A DNA stretch of 6,436 nt from MGR-bin208 sp043779285. Lineage in GTDB: Bacteria; Bacteroidota; Bacteroidia; Chitinophagales; Chitinophagaceae. The notes under the pieces were generated by a model. It searched no databases. It worked only from the letters and a program-made list of their open reading frames with translations, and was not told the DNA's origin. Positions 1 to 6,436 of the stretch are shown piece after piece. The DNA is taken from NCBI GenBank assembly GCA_043779285.1, contig JAYWEL010000278.1:1-6436 (forward strand). Reading direction: 5' to 3'. How positions within the stretch are numbered: position 1 is the stretch's first letter; the number at the start of each line of letters is the position of its first letter. A program made the position numbers and the translations under genes.

Positions 1-1394
1 CGGCATATTTTAATGATGCACAGCGACAGGCTACCAGAGATGCAGGGAAATTAGCAGGCCTGGATGTACTTAGAATTGTCAATGAACCAACTGCTGCCAG
101 CCTGGCTTATGGTTTAGGAATGAAAAGTGATGAAGCCAAAACAGTGGCTGTTTACGACTTGGGAGGTGGCACTTTTGATATTTCCATTTTAAGGATCAAT
201 AATGGAATTTTTGATGTGCTTTCTACCAACGGGGATACTTATCTTGGCGGCGATGATTTGGATTTTGCCATCATAAAATTTTGGATGCAGCAAATAGGAA
301 TCACCGATGAAGAATTGAATTTACATAAAGATCTTTCTCAGGAAATCAGGCTGAGGGCAGAGGAAGCAAAGATATTTTTATCATCAAATGATTCTTTTAC
401 CGGACATAGTAAAGGAGCAGAAGTAATAATTTCTAAAAATGATTTTGAAAACCTGATGGCCCCATTAGTTGAAAAAACCATCCGCTGTTGTAAACATGCA
501 CTCTCGGATGCAGAACTTGAAGCAAAAGACATTGACGAAATTATTATGGTTGGGGGGTCAACAAGAATTCCGTTTATAAAAAAAGTGGTGGCTGAATTTT
601 TCGGGAGAGAAGTGCATGTAGAAATGAATCCTGATGAAGTGGTTGCGCTTGGTGCATCTGTACAGGCTGATATTCTTGCCGGAAACAACAAAGATTTTTT
701 GTTATTGGATATCACCCCGCTTTCTCTGGGAATTGAAACAATGGGAGGATTAATGGATGTTCTTGTCGCAAGAAATTCAAAAATCCCTTCCAAAGCCAGC
801 AGGCAATATACAACACAGAAAGACGGACAAAGCGGAATCCGCATTTCAGTTTTCCAGGGTGAAAGAGATCTGGTAAAAGATAATCGGAAACTGGCTGAAT
901 TTAATTTATCCGGAATACCGGCAATGCCTGCCGGATTGGCTAAAGTGGAAGTTTCATTTATGATCAATGCTGATGGTATTTTAAATGTGAAAGCGAAGGA
1001 ACTCCGTAGTGGAGTGGAACAAAGTATAGAAGTTAAACCACAATATGGTTTAACTGATGATGAAGTGGAAAAAATGTTATTGGATTCAATAACTCACGCA
1101 AAAGAAGATATCAAAACAAGAGCATTGGTAGAAGCGATAACAGAGGGGCAGCAACTGGTTGATACCACAGAAAAATTTCTTATTAAAAACAAGAATTTAC
1201 TTACAAAAGAAGAGACTGAGCTCACGAGAAATGCTATTTCAGATTTAAAAAATGTACTGAATTCAGAAAACAAAGATTTGATACAACAGAAAACTGAGAG
1301 TCTGAATGAAATATCCCGTCCATTTGCAGAAAGGGTGATGAATGAAGCAATTAAAATGTCTATGAGTGGAAAGAATATACAAGACACTATTTAG
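1..1394 (+). CDS. hscA: HscA, Hsp70-class Fe-S cluster assembly chaperone (5' truncated by window edge)
   Basis: Specialised Hsp70 that, with the J-protein HscB, uses ATP to release Fe-S clusters from the scaffold IscU in the cytosol. The frame is open from base 3 to the TAG stop, giving 463 visible residues; about 150 N-terminal residues lie outside the window, judged from the usual length of about 615. Visible Hsp70 landmarks (first visible residue = 1) are [11 protein letters not shown] at 1-11, [11 protein letters not shown] near 27-37, the phosphate-binding DLGGGTFD at about 52-59, the adenosine-site MVGGSTR from 182, the interdomain linker LLLD at 233-236 followed by [12 protein letters not shown], a beta substrate-binding domain to about 345, then a helical lid. 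HscA rather than DnaK is indicated by [21 protein letters not shown] and [17 protein letters not shown], and by an ending similar to E. coli HscA without DnaK's long acidic tail. The ATG at 120 is an internal methionine, not the start. Upstream isc neighbours cannot be seen. Downstream it runs into the convergent glycan gene block. Confidence 0.93.
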   Translation, partial: AYFNDAQRQATRDAGKLAGLDVLRIVNEPTAASLAYGLGMKSDEAKTVAVYDLGGGTFDISILRINNGIFDVLSTNGDTYLGGDDLDFAIIKFWMQQIGITDEELNLHKDLSQEIRLRAEEAKIFLSSNDSFTGHSKGAEVIISKNDFENLMAPLVEKTIRCCKHALSDAELEAKDIDEIIMVGGSTRIPFIKKVVAEFFGREVHVEMNPDEVVALGASVQADILAGNNKDFLLLDITPLSLGIETMGGLMDVLVARNSKIPSKASRQYTTQKDGQSGIRISVFQGERDLVKDNRKLAEFNLSGIPAMPAGLAKVEVSFMINADGILNVKAKELRSGVEQSIEVKPQYGLTDDEVEKMLLDSITHAKEDIKTRALVEAITEGQQLVDTTEKFLIKNKNLLTKEETELTRNAISDLKNVLNSENKDLIQQKTESLNEISRPFAERVMNEAIKMSMSGKNIQDTI

Positions 1395-3078
1395 CTTTAA
1401 ACCCGTCTGAAATTTTATCAGTCCTTGGAATAAAATCACCACATTTTAGATCAGTACAGGGTACGGGAATATTTCCAAAATCATTTTCGGGTAAAGGAAC
1501 GTTTAATTTTAGTCCTTTACATTCAAAGCTTGCATAAGAAGTTTTTTCAATTCCTGCCGGAGTTAACCATTGCTTAGCGCTGAAGAAATTTGTAAACCTG
1601 TAAACGGTATAGGCTGAAATCGATAACAGGAATCCTAATATCAAACTGTTTACTATTAATCTTGGTAGTTGAAATTGAAATATTGGTAAAAAATTTCTCC
1701 AGACGATAATCATAAATCCAACAATGAATCCAAATCCGAAGCGGGGATCAGGGGCATTTACAAACCAAAAGACTACACCTGTTAAAGACGTTATTAATGC
1801 AATTTTTATGTAGACCGAAGAAGCAAGAATTTTTTTAAAACTGAATGATATATATACAAAGCTGATCAACATCAGTATAAGAATTATTTTATCAGCGATT
1901 GATTGATTTTTCCACCATAGAGGAACCCATTCTGAAGTAGGCATAGAAATAGCAAAATCAATCTCCTCTATTGATTCCCCGCTGTGTGTACGGGCATAGG
2001 AAGTAATGTAGTTTTTTTGGAGAAGTACTTTTTCTGCATCATATTTCCAGTCGGTTGCAGAAATGTTTAAAACTGTAGAAGGATAAACCGGATAGCCACT
2101 GCTAATAATATTTCTGCCGATAAAAGGAATAAATGCACAAACGGAAATTGTAAGAAGTAAGAAAAAAAATTTTATTTTTTTTTGGAGAAAAAAGTAAAAC
2201 CCAGTATATACCGGGATTATCAAAATTGGAATGGCTGAAAGTTTTATAATGACAGCTATAATACTGAAAATAGAAGCTATTAAAAGACGTAAAGTGGATA
2301 TTTTATTGTTCTCACCATGCTTTTCTGAAAATAAAATGAGGGAAGCCCAGATGAATAATGCGGTTATAAAATCAGGACTGGCCGAAGTGGCAGTAAGCCT
2401 GACTTGTGTATAGCTCCAAAAACAAAAGCTAAATAAGAGTAACAAAAATATTCCTTGTAAATATTTCCTGGAGAAATGCCGGCTTTCCTCAATTTTAGAA
2501 ATTATAAAAAAAACAAACCAGATTAAAACAGTAGTATTTAAAATGGTAATTGAATTAAGATTTAAAAAATTAAAACTAAATAAAGCATTGACTGTAAACC
2601 AAGCACTTTGAAAACCAAACCGGGGATGAAGATGTACAAGCCCGGGTATAGCTTTATATTTTTCTATCCATTGGATGATTTGCGCATGATAACCCAGAGT
2701 ATCCGGATGAATTATTTTCCATGAGCTCATCAGCAGCAATAAGAGGATGCATATTGCCGAAAGCAGGAAAAGTAAAGGATTTTTAAATTTTAAATCATTT
2801 TTTAATTTTTTGAAATCAGCATAGTTTGATTTTTGAAATAAAAAAATAACTGCCGGTATTAAGTAAAATAATTGCAATTGCCATGATCCCAAAGGGATGA
2901 ATAGCGACAGTAATTGACTAATTAATAAAATTGGAACAAGCCCTAATAAAAATAAAATACCAGCATGAGGTCTTTTTTCATTTACTGAAGAAAATTTACT
3001 TATCAAACCAAAAGCAGCCAGTCCCCATGCAAGGCAGATAAAAGAGATATAAATGCAAGCCAATAGTATGAATAGCAT
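1387..3078 (-). CDS. Polytopic inner-membrane protein, LIC_10190-like, putative GT-C-type glycosyltransferase
   Basis: A 563-residue membrane protein whose exact function I do not know. About 11-13 hydrophobic segments can be seen, for example at 2-27, 39-63, 68-82, 100-120, 176-194, 207-223, 236-251, 264-297, 302-320, 397-414, 422-440, 447-466 and 474-493. The first large non-membrane loop carries DTLGYH (126-131) and then HPRFGF (151-156), an acidic loop in the place where GT-C enzymes keep the Asp used for the polyprenyl-phosphate donor. A second PDPRFGFGF motif lies at 443-451. The last 70 residues form a soluble tail with Cys520, Cys541 (VPCTD) and Cys546 and a terminal DGF motif. From memory this pattern resembles proteins named 'LIC_10190 family membrane protein'; that assignment is tentative. 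It is the last gene of the minus-strand block, only 5 bp after the second GT2 gene, which suggests that it uses that enzyme's product. The ATG at 3078 has an A/T-rich leader without Shine-Dalgarno. Its stop overlaps the hscA stop. Confidence 0.75.
   Translation of the reverse strand: MLFILLACIYISFICLAWGLAAFGLISKFSSVNEKRPHAGILFLLGLVPILLISQLLSLFIPLGSWQLQLFYLIPAVIFLFQKSNYADFKKLKNDLKFKNPLLFLLSAICILLLLLMSSWKIIHPDTLGYHAQIIQWIEKYKAIPGLVHLHPRFGFQSAWFTVNALFSFNFLNLNSITILNTTVLIWFVFFIISKIEESRHFSRKYLQGIFLLLLFSFCFWSYTQVRLTATSASPDFITALFIWASLILFSEKHGENNKISTLRLLIASIFSIIAVIIKLSAIPILIIPVYTGFYFFLQKKIKFFFLLLTISVCAFIPFIGRNIISSGYPVYPSTVLNISATDWKYDAEKVLLQKNYITSYARTHSGESIEEIDFAISMPTSEWVPLWWKNQSIADKIILILMLISFVYISFSFKKILASSVYIKIALITSLTGVVFWFVNAPDPRFGFGFIVGFMIIVWRNFLPIFQFQLPRLIVNSLILGFLLSISAYTVYRFTNFFSAKQWLTPAGIEKTSYASFECKGLKLNVPLPENDFGNIPVPCTDLKCGDFIPRTDKISDGFKAK
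2175..2183. repeat. Nine-base T/A homopolymer tract inside the membrane-protein gene
   Basis: A run of nine T on the plus strand (nine A in the coding sense), within 15 bp of an eight-A run at 2162-2169, encodes the Lys/Phe-rich stretch around residues 299-306. The frame is intact in this sequence. Such runs can slip during replication, but in an AT-rich genome they are also expected by chance. Confidence 0.5.
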
Positions 3079-3083
3079 TTAAT

Positions 3084-3803
3084 TTATTTTCGGAAAAAAA
3101 TATTGTATTTAATTACACACCACATGGCACGGAAACCATCTACCCAGTTAATTTTCTTGCCATCCTTGTATGTCCGCCCATAATAGGAAATACCCACTTC
3201 ATAAATGCGGATGTTTTTTATCCTGCTCACTTTAGCCGTTACCTCCGGTTCAAACCCAAACCTTTTTTCTCTGAGTTTTACTTGTTGTAGAATCTCAGTA
3301 CGGAACATTTTATACCCGGTTTCCATATCAGTAAGTTTTAAGCCGGTGAAAAGGTTGGAAAGAAAAGTGAGAAACTTGTTGCCAATGGTATGAAAAAAGA
3401 AAAGCACCCGATGGGGGCCGTTGCCAGTAAAACGGGAACCATATACAACATCTGCATGGCCTTCAACAATGGGAAGTAACATTTTATTGTAATCCGATGG
3501 ATCATATTCAAGATCTGCATCCTGAATAATAATGATGTCCCCGGTTGCTTTTTCTAATGCTGATTTTATACTATAACCTTTTCCAAAATTTTTCGGATTC
3601 CTGATAATGGTTATTGGAAATTGATTTAAGCCGGTAAAACTTTGCAGCGCATCATAAGTCTCATCAGTTGAGCCATCGTCAACAACGATTATCTCTTTTT
3701 CTATCCGGGAAATAAGATTAATGTCAACAACTTTCCGGATTGTTTTGGTAACAAAATCTTTTTCATTGTAACTGGGAATTATGACGGAAAGTTTTAATGA
3801 CAT
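3084..3803 (-). CDS. Family 2 glycosyltransferase, DPM1/DPG-synthase-like (polyprenyl-phosphate sugar synthase)
   Basis: A 239-residue cytosolic GT-A enzyme predicted to transfer a hexose from a nucleotide sugar, probably to polyprenyl phosphate. Domain landmarks are SVIIPSYNE (6-14), VVDDGSTDET (40-49), KGYSIKSAL near 75-83, the metal-binding QDADLEYDP (94-102; Asp95 and Asp97), YGSRF (121-125), METGYKMFR (160-168), FGFEPEVTAK (182-191) and the C-terminal YYGRTYKDGKKINW (207-220). The ETGYK and FEPEVTAK pair is typical of dolichyl-phosphate-mannose or -glucose synthase-like proteins; the sugar and acceptor cannot be read from sequence. It lacks C-terminal transmembrane helices and is a single-domain protein. 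I chose the ATG at 3803 because it puts SVIIP five residues from the start, as in the family; a TTG at 3812 would add three residues. It follows the GT-C gene after 60 bp and precedes the second membrane protein by 5 bp, forming a probable enzyme pair with the latter. Confidence 0.88.
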   Translation of the reverse strand: MSLKLSVIIPSYNEKDFVTKTIRKVVDINLISRIEKEIIVVDDGSTDETYDALQSFTGLNQFPITIIRNPKNFGKGYSIKSALEKATGDIIIIQDADLEYDPSDYNKMLLPIVEGHADVVYGSRFTGNGPHRVLFFFHTIGNKFLTFLSNLFTGLKLTDMETGYKMFRTEILQQVKLREKRFGFEPEVTAKVSRIKNIRIYEVGISYYGRTYKDGKKINWVDGFRAMWCVIKYNIFFRK

Positions 3804-3863
3804 AAAAGCCAAATTAATGCAAAATGCTGTATTGGATAAATTATCAGGTAATTTTTTAGCCGG
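3804..3863. other. 60-bp intergenic gap, largest in the glycan block
   Basis: The gap separates the first GT2/GT-C pair from the second pair. It holds one imperfectly placed AT-only inverted repeat (AAATTA at 3838-3843, TAATTT at 3849-3854, 5-base loop). On the minus strand it also has TTAATTTG about 10 bases before the ATG, one mismatch from the Bacteroidota -7 consensus TAnnTTTG, but I find no well-placed -33 TTG. I see no convincing promoter or terminator. Confidence 0.4.
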
Positions 3864-5360
3864 TCATGGTTTTTGATATTTATATATTGCAAAGCTGTTA
3901 ATTACAGTGTCCTTTTTATAATGATGAAGAGATATATCCCAGATACTGGTTACAAGTTCATTTTCTGCAGCAATCAGGAACTTAATATTCCCATTATTGA
4001 AATCTTTTTCCAGGTTTGAATAATCAAAAGTACCATCCTGATAGGTGGCAAGGTCAATAATGTCGAAATTAGGGGCGGCCATATTTTTGAAAAAAATATT
4101 TTTAAAAAAACTGGTATAAGGGTTATCAAGATTAAATAAATAAAGATTTTCAAGTTGTGGTTGCAGGTATTCTTTTATTTCTTTTTGCTTTAAATAGGAT
4201 GTTCTTTTTTCATTTTTGGTTTGTATAAAAAACAGATAACCCTGGCCAATTGTGTGAATGGAAAAGAGGATAATTAACGGCAATAGGATGCTTAGGACAT
4301 TTCTGAGCAGTTCAGGACCATAATTTTTAACACTATAACGTGCAATAATGATCAATCCCAAAAACAAGCTTTCTGTAAAATACCCGATTGAAGAGCCAAT
4401 TTTCAAGCTGATTAGTAAACTAAAAAATAGCTGTAAAAAGAAAATGACAGAGAATGCTCTTTCTTGATTATTATTTTTATTTGACCATTCTTTCAGGCAA
4501 ATAATTAAAGCAATATAAAAAGGAAGGATCCATAGGGAATTCAAGGTTCGTTTAAATATATAGTCATAAAACCAGGGCAAGGAAATCCGGTTTTGAATGG
4601 CTTTAACCGTATTGTCAAAAAAATAAGTGTAATTCAATCCATATCTGTAAAGCAAGATCATGCCTGAGAAAGCAATCAGAAAATACAAGACGTAGTAAAG
4701 GATTGCTGTTCTTTTATTTTGAATCCATAGCCAGGAAATTGCCAATATGGGAACCACGATTGCATTTTGCTTGGAAAAAATACAGGCTACTGAAATTAAT
4801 GCTGTGATCAGAAGGGTTTTCTTTTCATCAATTTTATTTGATGTGAGAAAATAAATAAACACACTGTAAAAAGTGAGTACCATGCTGTCGGACCTGCTGA
4901 ATGTAAATCCCCAAAAACAAATAATGGAAGCAAAAATTGATAATGTAAACAAGGAAAATTCTACTGGTACATTATATCTTCTTCTTAAAATTCTGAATAA
5001 AAAGAGGCAGGTGATGATATCACAAATAAGCGAAACACTTCTGCTTAACCAGAAAATATGAATGGGTTCATCAGGATTTAGTTGAAAAATATTACCTATA
5101 AATGCGGAAACCGAGAAATAAAATGGGGAATACATATTAATTGCATAAGGCAATTGTTCAGGGTCAGTGTAAAGATCAAGTCCTTGCATGAGCCTTTGTA
5201 TACTGTAAACAAAATTGTTTTCGATGCCATATATATGTGCATCGTAGGAAAAAACAAGAGTAATTCTGAAAACAAGCAAAGACAGCAATACAATTACGGA
5301 CACCCATATTGAAACGGGATAAATATTTTTTTGATATTTATTAAGCAGGTTGAAACTCAT
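3864..5360 (-). CDS. Polytopic GT-C-fold membrane glycosyltransferase (GT39/ArnT-like superfamily)
   Basis: A 498-residue inner-membrane protein predicted to move a sugar from a polyprenyl-phosphate donor to a glycan, lipid or protein on the periplasmic side. About ten to eleven hydrophobic helices span residues 15-372, followed by a soluble C-terminal tail of about 120 residues. The first loop carries Asp40 and Glu47, then LYTDP (63-67) and MYSPFYF (76-82), which matches the 'G-x-x-LY-x-D-P ... Y-x-P-x-Y' pattern of bacterial GT-C proteins. Further matches are SRSDSM (155-160, the family's R-x-D), FSKQNA (195-200) and KIGSSIGYFTE (320-330). Acceptor and sugar are unknown. The ATG at 5360 overlaps the TGA of the upstream GT2 as ATGA, so translation is probably coupled, consistent with the GT2 supplying its donor. 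There is no Shine-Dalgarno. An alternative view is a flippase-independent polymerase-like role, but the GT-C motifs make transferase the better call. Confidence 0.8.
   Translation of the reverse strand: MSFNLLNKYQKNIYPVSIWVSVIVLLSLLVFRITLVFSYDAHIYGIENNFVYSIQRLMQGLDLYTDPEQLPYAINMYSPFYFSVSAFIGNIFQLNPDEPIHIFWLSRSVSLICDIITCLFLFRILRRRYNVPVEFSLFTLSIFASIICFWGFTFSRSDSMVLTFYSVFIYFLTSNKIDEKKTLLITALISVACIFSKQNAIVVPILAISWLWIQNKRTAILYYVLYFLIAFSGMILLYRYGLNYTYFFDNTVKAIQNRISLPWFYDYIFKRTLNSLWILPFYIALIICLKEWSNKNNNQERAFSVIFFLQLFFSLLISLKIGSSIGYFTESLFLGLIIIARYSVKNYGPELLRNVLSILLPLIILFSIHTIGQGYLFFIQTKNEKRTSYLKQKEIKEYLQPQLENLYLFNLDNPYTSFFKNIFFKNMAAPNFDIIDLATYQDGTFDYSNLEKDFNNGNIKFLIAAENELVTSIWDISLHHYKKDTVINSFAIYKYQKP
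4080..4109 (-). repeat. Two-copy 15-bp direct repeat within the GT-C gene
   Basis: Units 4095-4109 and 4080-4094 match at 13 of 15 bases and encode FFKNI then FFKNM in the soluble tail (residues 418-427). The unit length is a multiple of three, so copy change would keep the frame. It may simply be a small local duplication. Confidence 0.7.
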
Positions 5361-6106
5361 GCTGAATCAGGGTTTGGTTTTTTACGATAATATTTATGAA
5401 TAATAAATATTTCCCTTAAGATTTGAAAAAAATTGAACCCGCTGATTTTTGAATCTTTCACTTCTGTCCACTTTGAAAGTGGTTCTTCTATTCCTATTTT
5501 TTCAAGTGAACCATTTTTCAGGTCAAGCCGGCATAACAGTTCTACATCAAATAGCCATTTTGTTTTAAATTTTTCATTGAATGTATCAGGTATAAGCAGG
5601 GTATGAAAAATTTTTGCACTGCATTGGGTGTCGTACACATCAAGCCGGGTAGTGAAGCCAACAAATGTTGCGATGATACGGCTGTAAAAATGTCTCCATT
5701 CATTTCTTTTAATTATTGAACCAAGTTTCCTGATTCTGCTTCCGGTAATGAATTTCTTATCTGAGCCAGCTAAAATTTTAAATAGCCTGAAAAATTCTTT
5801 TAAGGATACTGAAAGGTCAGCATCGAGGAATCCGTGAAATTCGATTTTTTGTTCTTTAATACTTTCCAAAAGTCCGGCCCTTACTGCTTCTCCCTTTCCT
5901 TCTCTTTTTGTTTTATTTAGTAAATGGGTTCTGTCCGGAAATTGGTTAATAATTGTTTCTAATTTTTGGATAGTATTATCCCTGCTTCCGTCATTGACGA
6001 ATAGGATAAAGACATCCGGATTTGATTGAAGAAAGCTAATTATTTCATGTACGTTCAGTCTCTTTTCTTCGTTATAGCAGGGGATGATAATGGAAAGTTT
6101 TGACAT
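5357..6106 (-). CDS. Family 2 glycosyltransferase, ALG5/DPG-synthase-like (polyprenyl-phosphate hexose synthase)
   Basis: A 249-residue cytosolic GT-A glycosyltransferase predicted to make a polyprenyl-phosphate-linked hexose from a nucleotide sugar. Landmarks are LSIIIPCYNEEKRL (4-17), FVNDGSRDNT (36-45), KREGKGEAVRAGL (67-79), the metal-binding FLDADLS (93-99), ITGSRI (120-125), YDTQCSAKIF (158-167) and WLFDVELL (184-191). The DTQC...W-x-FDVEL combination is characteristic of ALG5-like dolichyl-phosphate glucosyltransferases. Unlike eukaryotic ALG5 it has no N-terminal membrane anchor. I chose the ATG at 6106 because it places the SIIIPCYNE strand at the N-terminus; an ATG at 6160 would add 18 residues that lie wholly within the upstream methyltransferase. 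Even with the shorter form the two genes overlap by 52 bp. Its TGA overlaps the ATG of the following GT-C gene by 4 bp, a strong sign that the two act together. Which hexose is transferred cannot be told. Confidence 0.88.
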   Translation of the reverse strand: MSKLSIIIPCYNEEKRLNVHEIISFLQSNPDVFILFVNDGSRDNTIQKLETIINQFPDRTHLLNKTKREGKGEAVRAGLLESIKEQKIEFHGFLDADLSVSLKEFFRLFKILAGSDKKFITGSRIRKLGSIIKRNEWRHFYSRIIATFVGFTTRLDVYDTQCSAKIFHTLLIPDTFNEKFKTKWLFDVELLCRLDLKNGSLEKIGIEEPLSKWTEVKDSKISGFNFFQILREIFIIHKYYRKKPNPDSA

Positions 6107-6436
6107 ATACAGTAACAAGTAAGTCCCGGAATATAAATTCCGATCCGTGAAAGATACCAAGATATCTTAAATTCAATCCAAAAAATGGATTTTAGAAAAA
6201 AAGTAATCGCTTTGCCTCCTTTCCAACTATAAATACTTCCATGCATTTGAAATTCTTTTTTCGATATTTTTTCAACCAGGATTTGAAATATTCTTGGTAT
6301 CAGTAAGGAAGTAAAGCAATAACCACTGCGGGTTACATAAATTGACTGTTCATGAAGAATTTGTATTATTTCCTTACGGCTATATCTTTTAAAGTGGCCC
6401 AGTTTTTCATCATGCTTCGAATAAAGCATTTGAAAT
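6055..6436 (-). CDS. Class I SAM-dependent methyltransferase, C-terminal part (5' end outside window)
   Basis: The minus-strand frame is open to the window edge, so these 126 residues are only the C-terminal part of a larger protein. The segment YSKHDEKLGHFKRYSRKEI is typical of the region after the core Rossmann fold in class I SAM methyltransferases found in envelope-polysaccharide clusters, which usually read 'HD-x-x-LGH-x-RRY-(S/T)-x-x-E-(L/I)'. The SAM-binding GxGxG motif would lie upstream and cannot be seen. The remainder holds two hydrophobic stretches (around FTSLLIPRIF and the region ending ISWYLSRIGIYIPGL), suggesting membrane association. The substrate is unknown. The last 17 codons run through the start of the downstream GT2 gene in another frame, giving a tail (NFPLSSPAITKKRD) that does not look like a conserved family ending. 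The first ATG visible in this fragment (6429) is internal, because the upstream codons continue in frame. Confidence 0.78.
   Translation of the reverse strand, partial: FQMLYSKHDEKLGHFKRYSRKEIIQILHEQSIYVTRSGYCFTSLLIPRIFQILVEKISKKEFQMHGSIYSWKGGKAITFFLKSIFWIEFKISWYLSRIGIYIPGLTCYCICQNFPLSSPAITKKRD

Noticed and set aside
338..967. 209-residue minus-strand open frame opposite hscA
   Set aside because: It lies entirely antisense to clearly coding HscA sequence, and its Ser/Ile/Phe-rich translation resembles no protein family I know; it is a shadow frame.
1094..1387. 97-residue minus-strand open frame antisense to the hscA lid region
   Set aside because: It has the Phe/Ser-rich composition expected from reading the complement of a Lys/Glu-rich helical domain; no independent support.
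1412..1436. Inverted repeat ATTTTAT/ATAAAAT just after the hscA stop as a terminator
   Set aside because: The stem is only seven A/T pairs with an 11-base loop and no following T-run, and it sits within the convergent coding sequence.
3804..3812. TTG start at 3812 for the second GT2
   Set aside because: The ATG three codons downstream gives the usual family N-terminus close to SVIIPSYNE; the TTG adds only three residues and has no ribosome-binding signal.
3838..3854. AAATTA/TAATTT hairpin in the 60-bp gap as terminator or operator
   Set aside because: Six A/T pairs give a weak stem, and on the transcribed (minus) sense it is followed by mixed sequence rather than a T-run. Such repeats are expected by chance in AT-rich DNA.
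4873..5312. Two short plus-strand open frames opposite the GT-C gene (4873-5061, 5082-5312)
   Set aside because: Both are antisense to a gene with recognisable motifs, have no family features and no visible start signals.
6107..6160. ATG at 6160 as the start of the first GT2, adding 18 residues
   Set aside because: The extra residues overlap the methyltransferase coding frame more deeply and are not expected in the family, whose proteins begin just before the first beta strand.
1..6436. Mobile element, CRISPR array, tRNA/rRNA or defence-system signature
   Set aside because: I saw no spaced repeats, transposase or integrase motifs, tRNA-like folds or nuclease/effector domains. Nearly every base is accounted for by the six genes.

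Overview
This AT-rich 6.4 kb window looks like a chromosomal segment from a Bacteroidota bacterium, perhaps of the Chitinophagales/Saprospirales type; that assignment is inference. It rests on the base composition, on the absence of a recognisable Shine-Dalgarno sequence before all four complete start codons (A/T-rich leaders instead), on an HscA-type chaperone, and on envelope-glycan genes with the style common in that phylum. Five of the six genes lie on the minus strand. Coding density is very high: the largest gap is about 60 bp, and there are no RNA genes, insertion sequences or CRISPR arrays that I can see.

Right-facing part (1-1394): the 3' three-quarters of hscA, the Hsp70-class chaperone of iron-sulfur cluster assembly. 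Its 5' end lies outside the window. Its stop codon overlaps the stop region of the convergent minus-strand gene by 8 bp.

Left-facing part (6436 down to 1387): a compact, probably co-transcribed block. In transcription order it encodes (a) the C-terminal part of a SAM-dependent methyltransferase, (b) an ALG5/DPG-synthase-like family 2 glycosyltransferase, (c) a polytopic GT-C-type membrane glycosyltransferase, (d) a second, DPM1-like family 2 glycosyltransferase, and (e) a second polytopic membrane protein that resembles the LIC_10190-type group and has a conserved-looking cysteine-containing tail. Junctions are a 52-bp overlap, a 4-bp ATGA overlap, a 60-bp gap and a 5-bp gap.

A reasonable working model, which is inference, is that each cytosolic GT2 enzyme loads a sugar onto polyprenyl phosphate and the membrane protein encoded next to it uses that lipid-linked sugar on the outer face of the inner membrane. 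The result would be two consecutive 'charge and transfer' pairs decorating a surface glycan, lipid or protein. The methyltransferase could modify the glycan or a lipid carrier. The most novel element is the final membrane protein (1387-3078), whose family has no function known to me. Otherwise the window looks like an ordinary, tightly packed envelope-glycosylation locus, and I do not see a clear defence system or mobile system.
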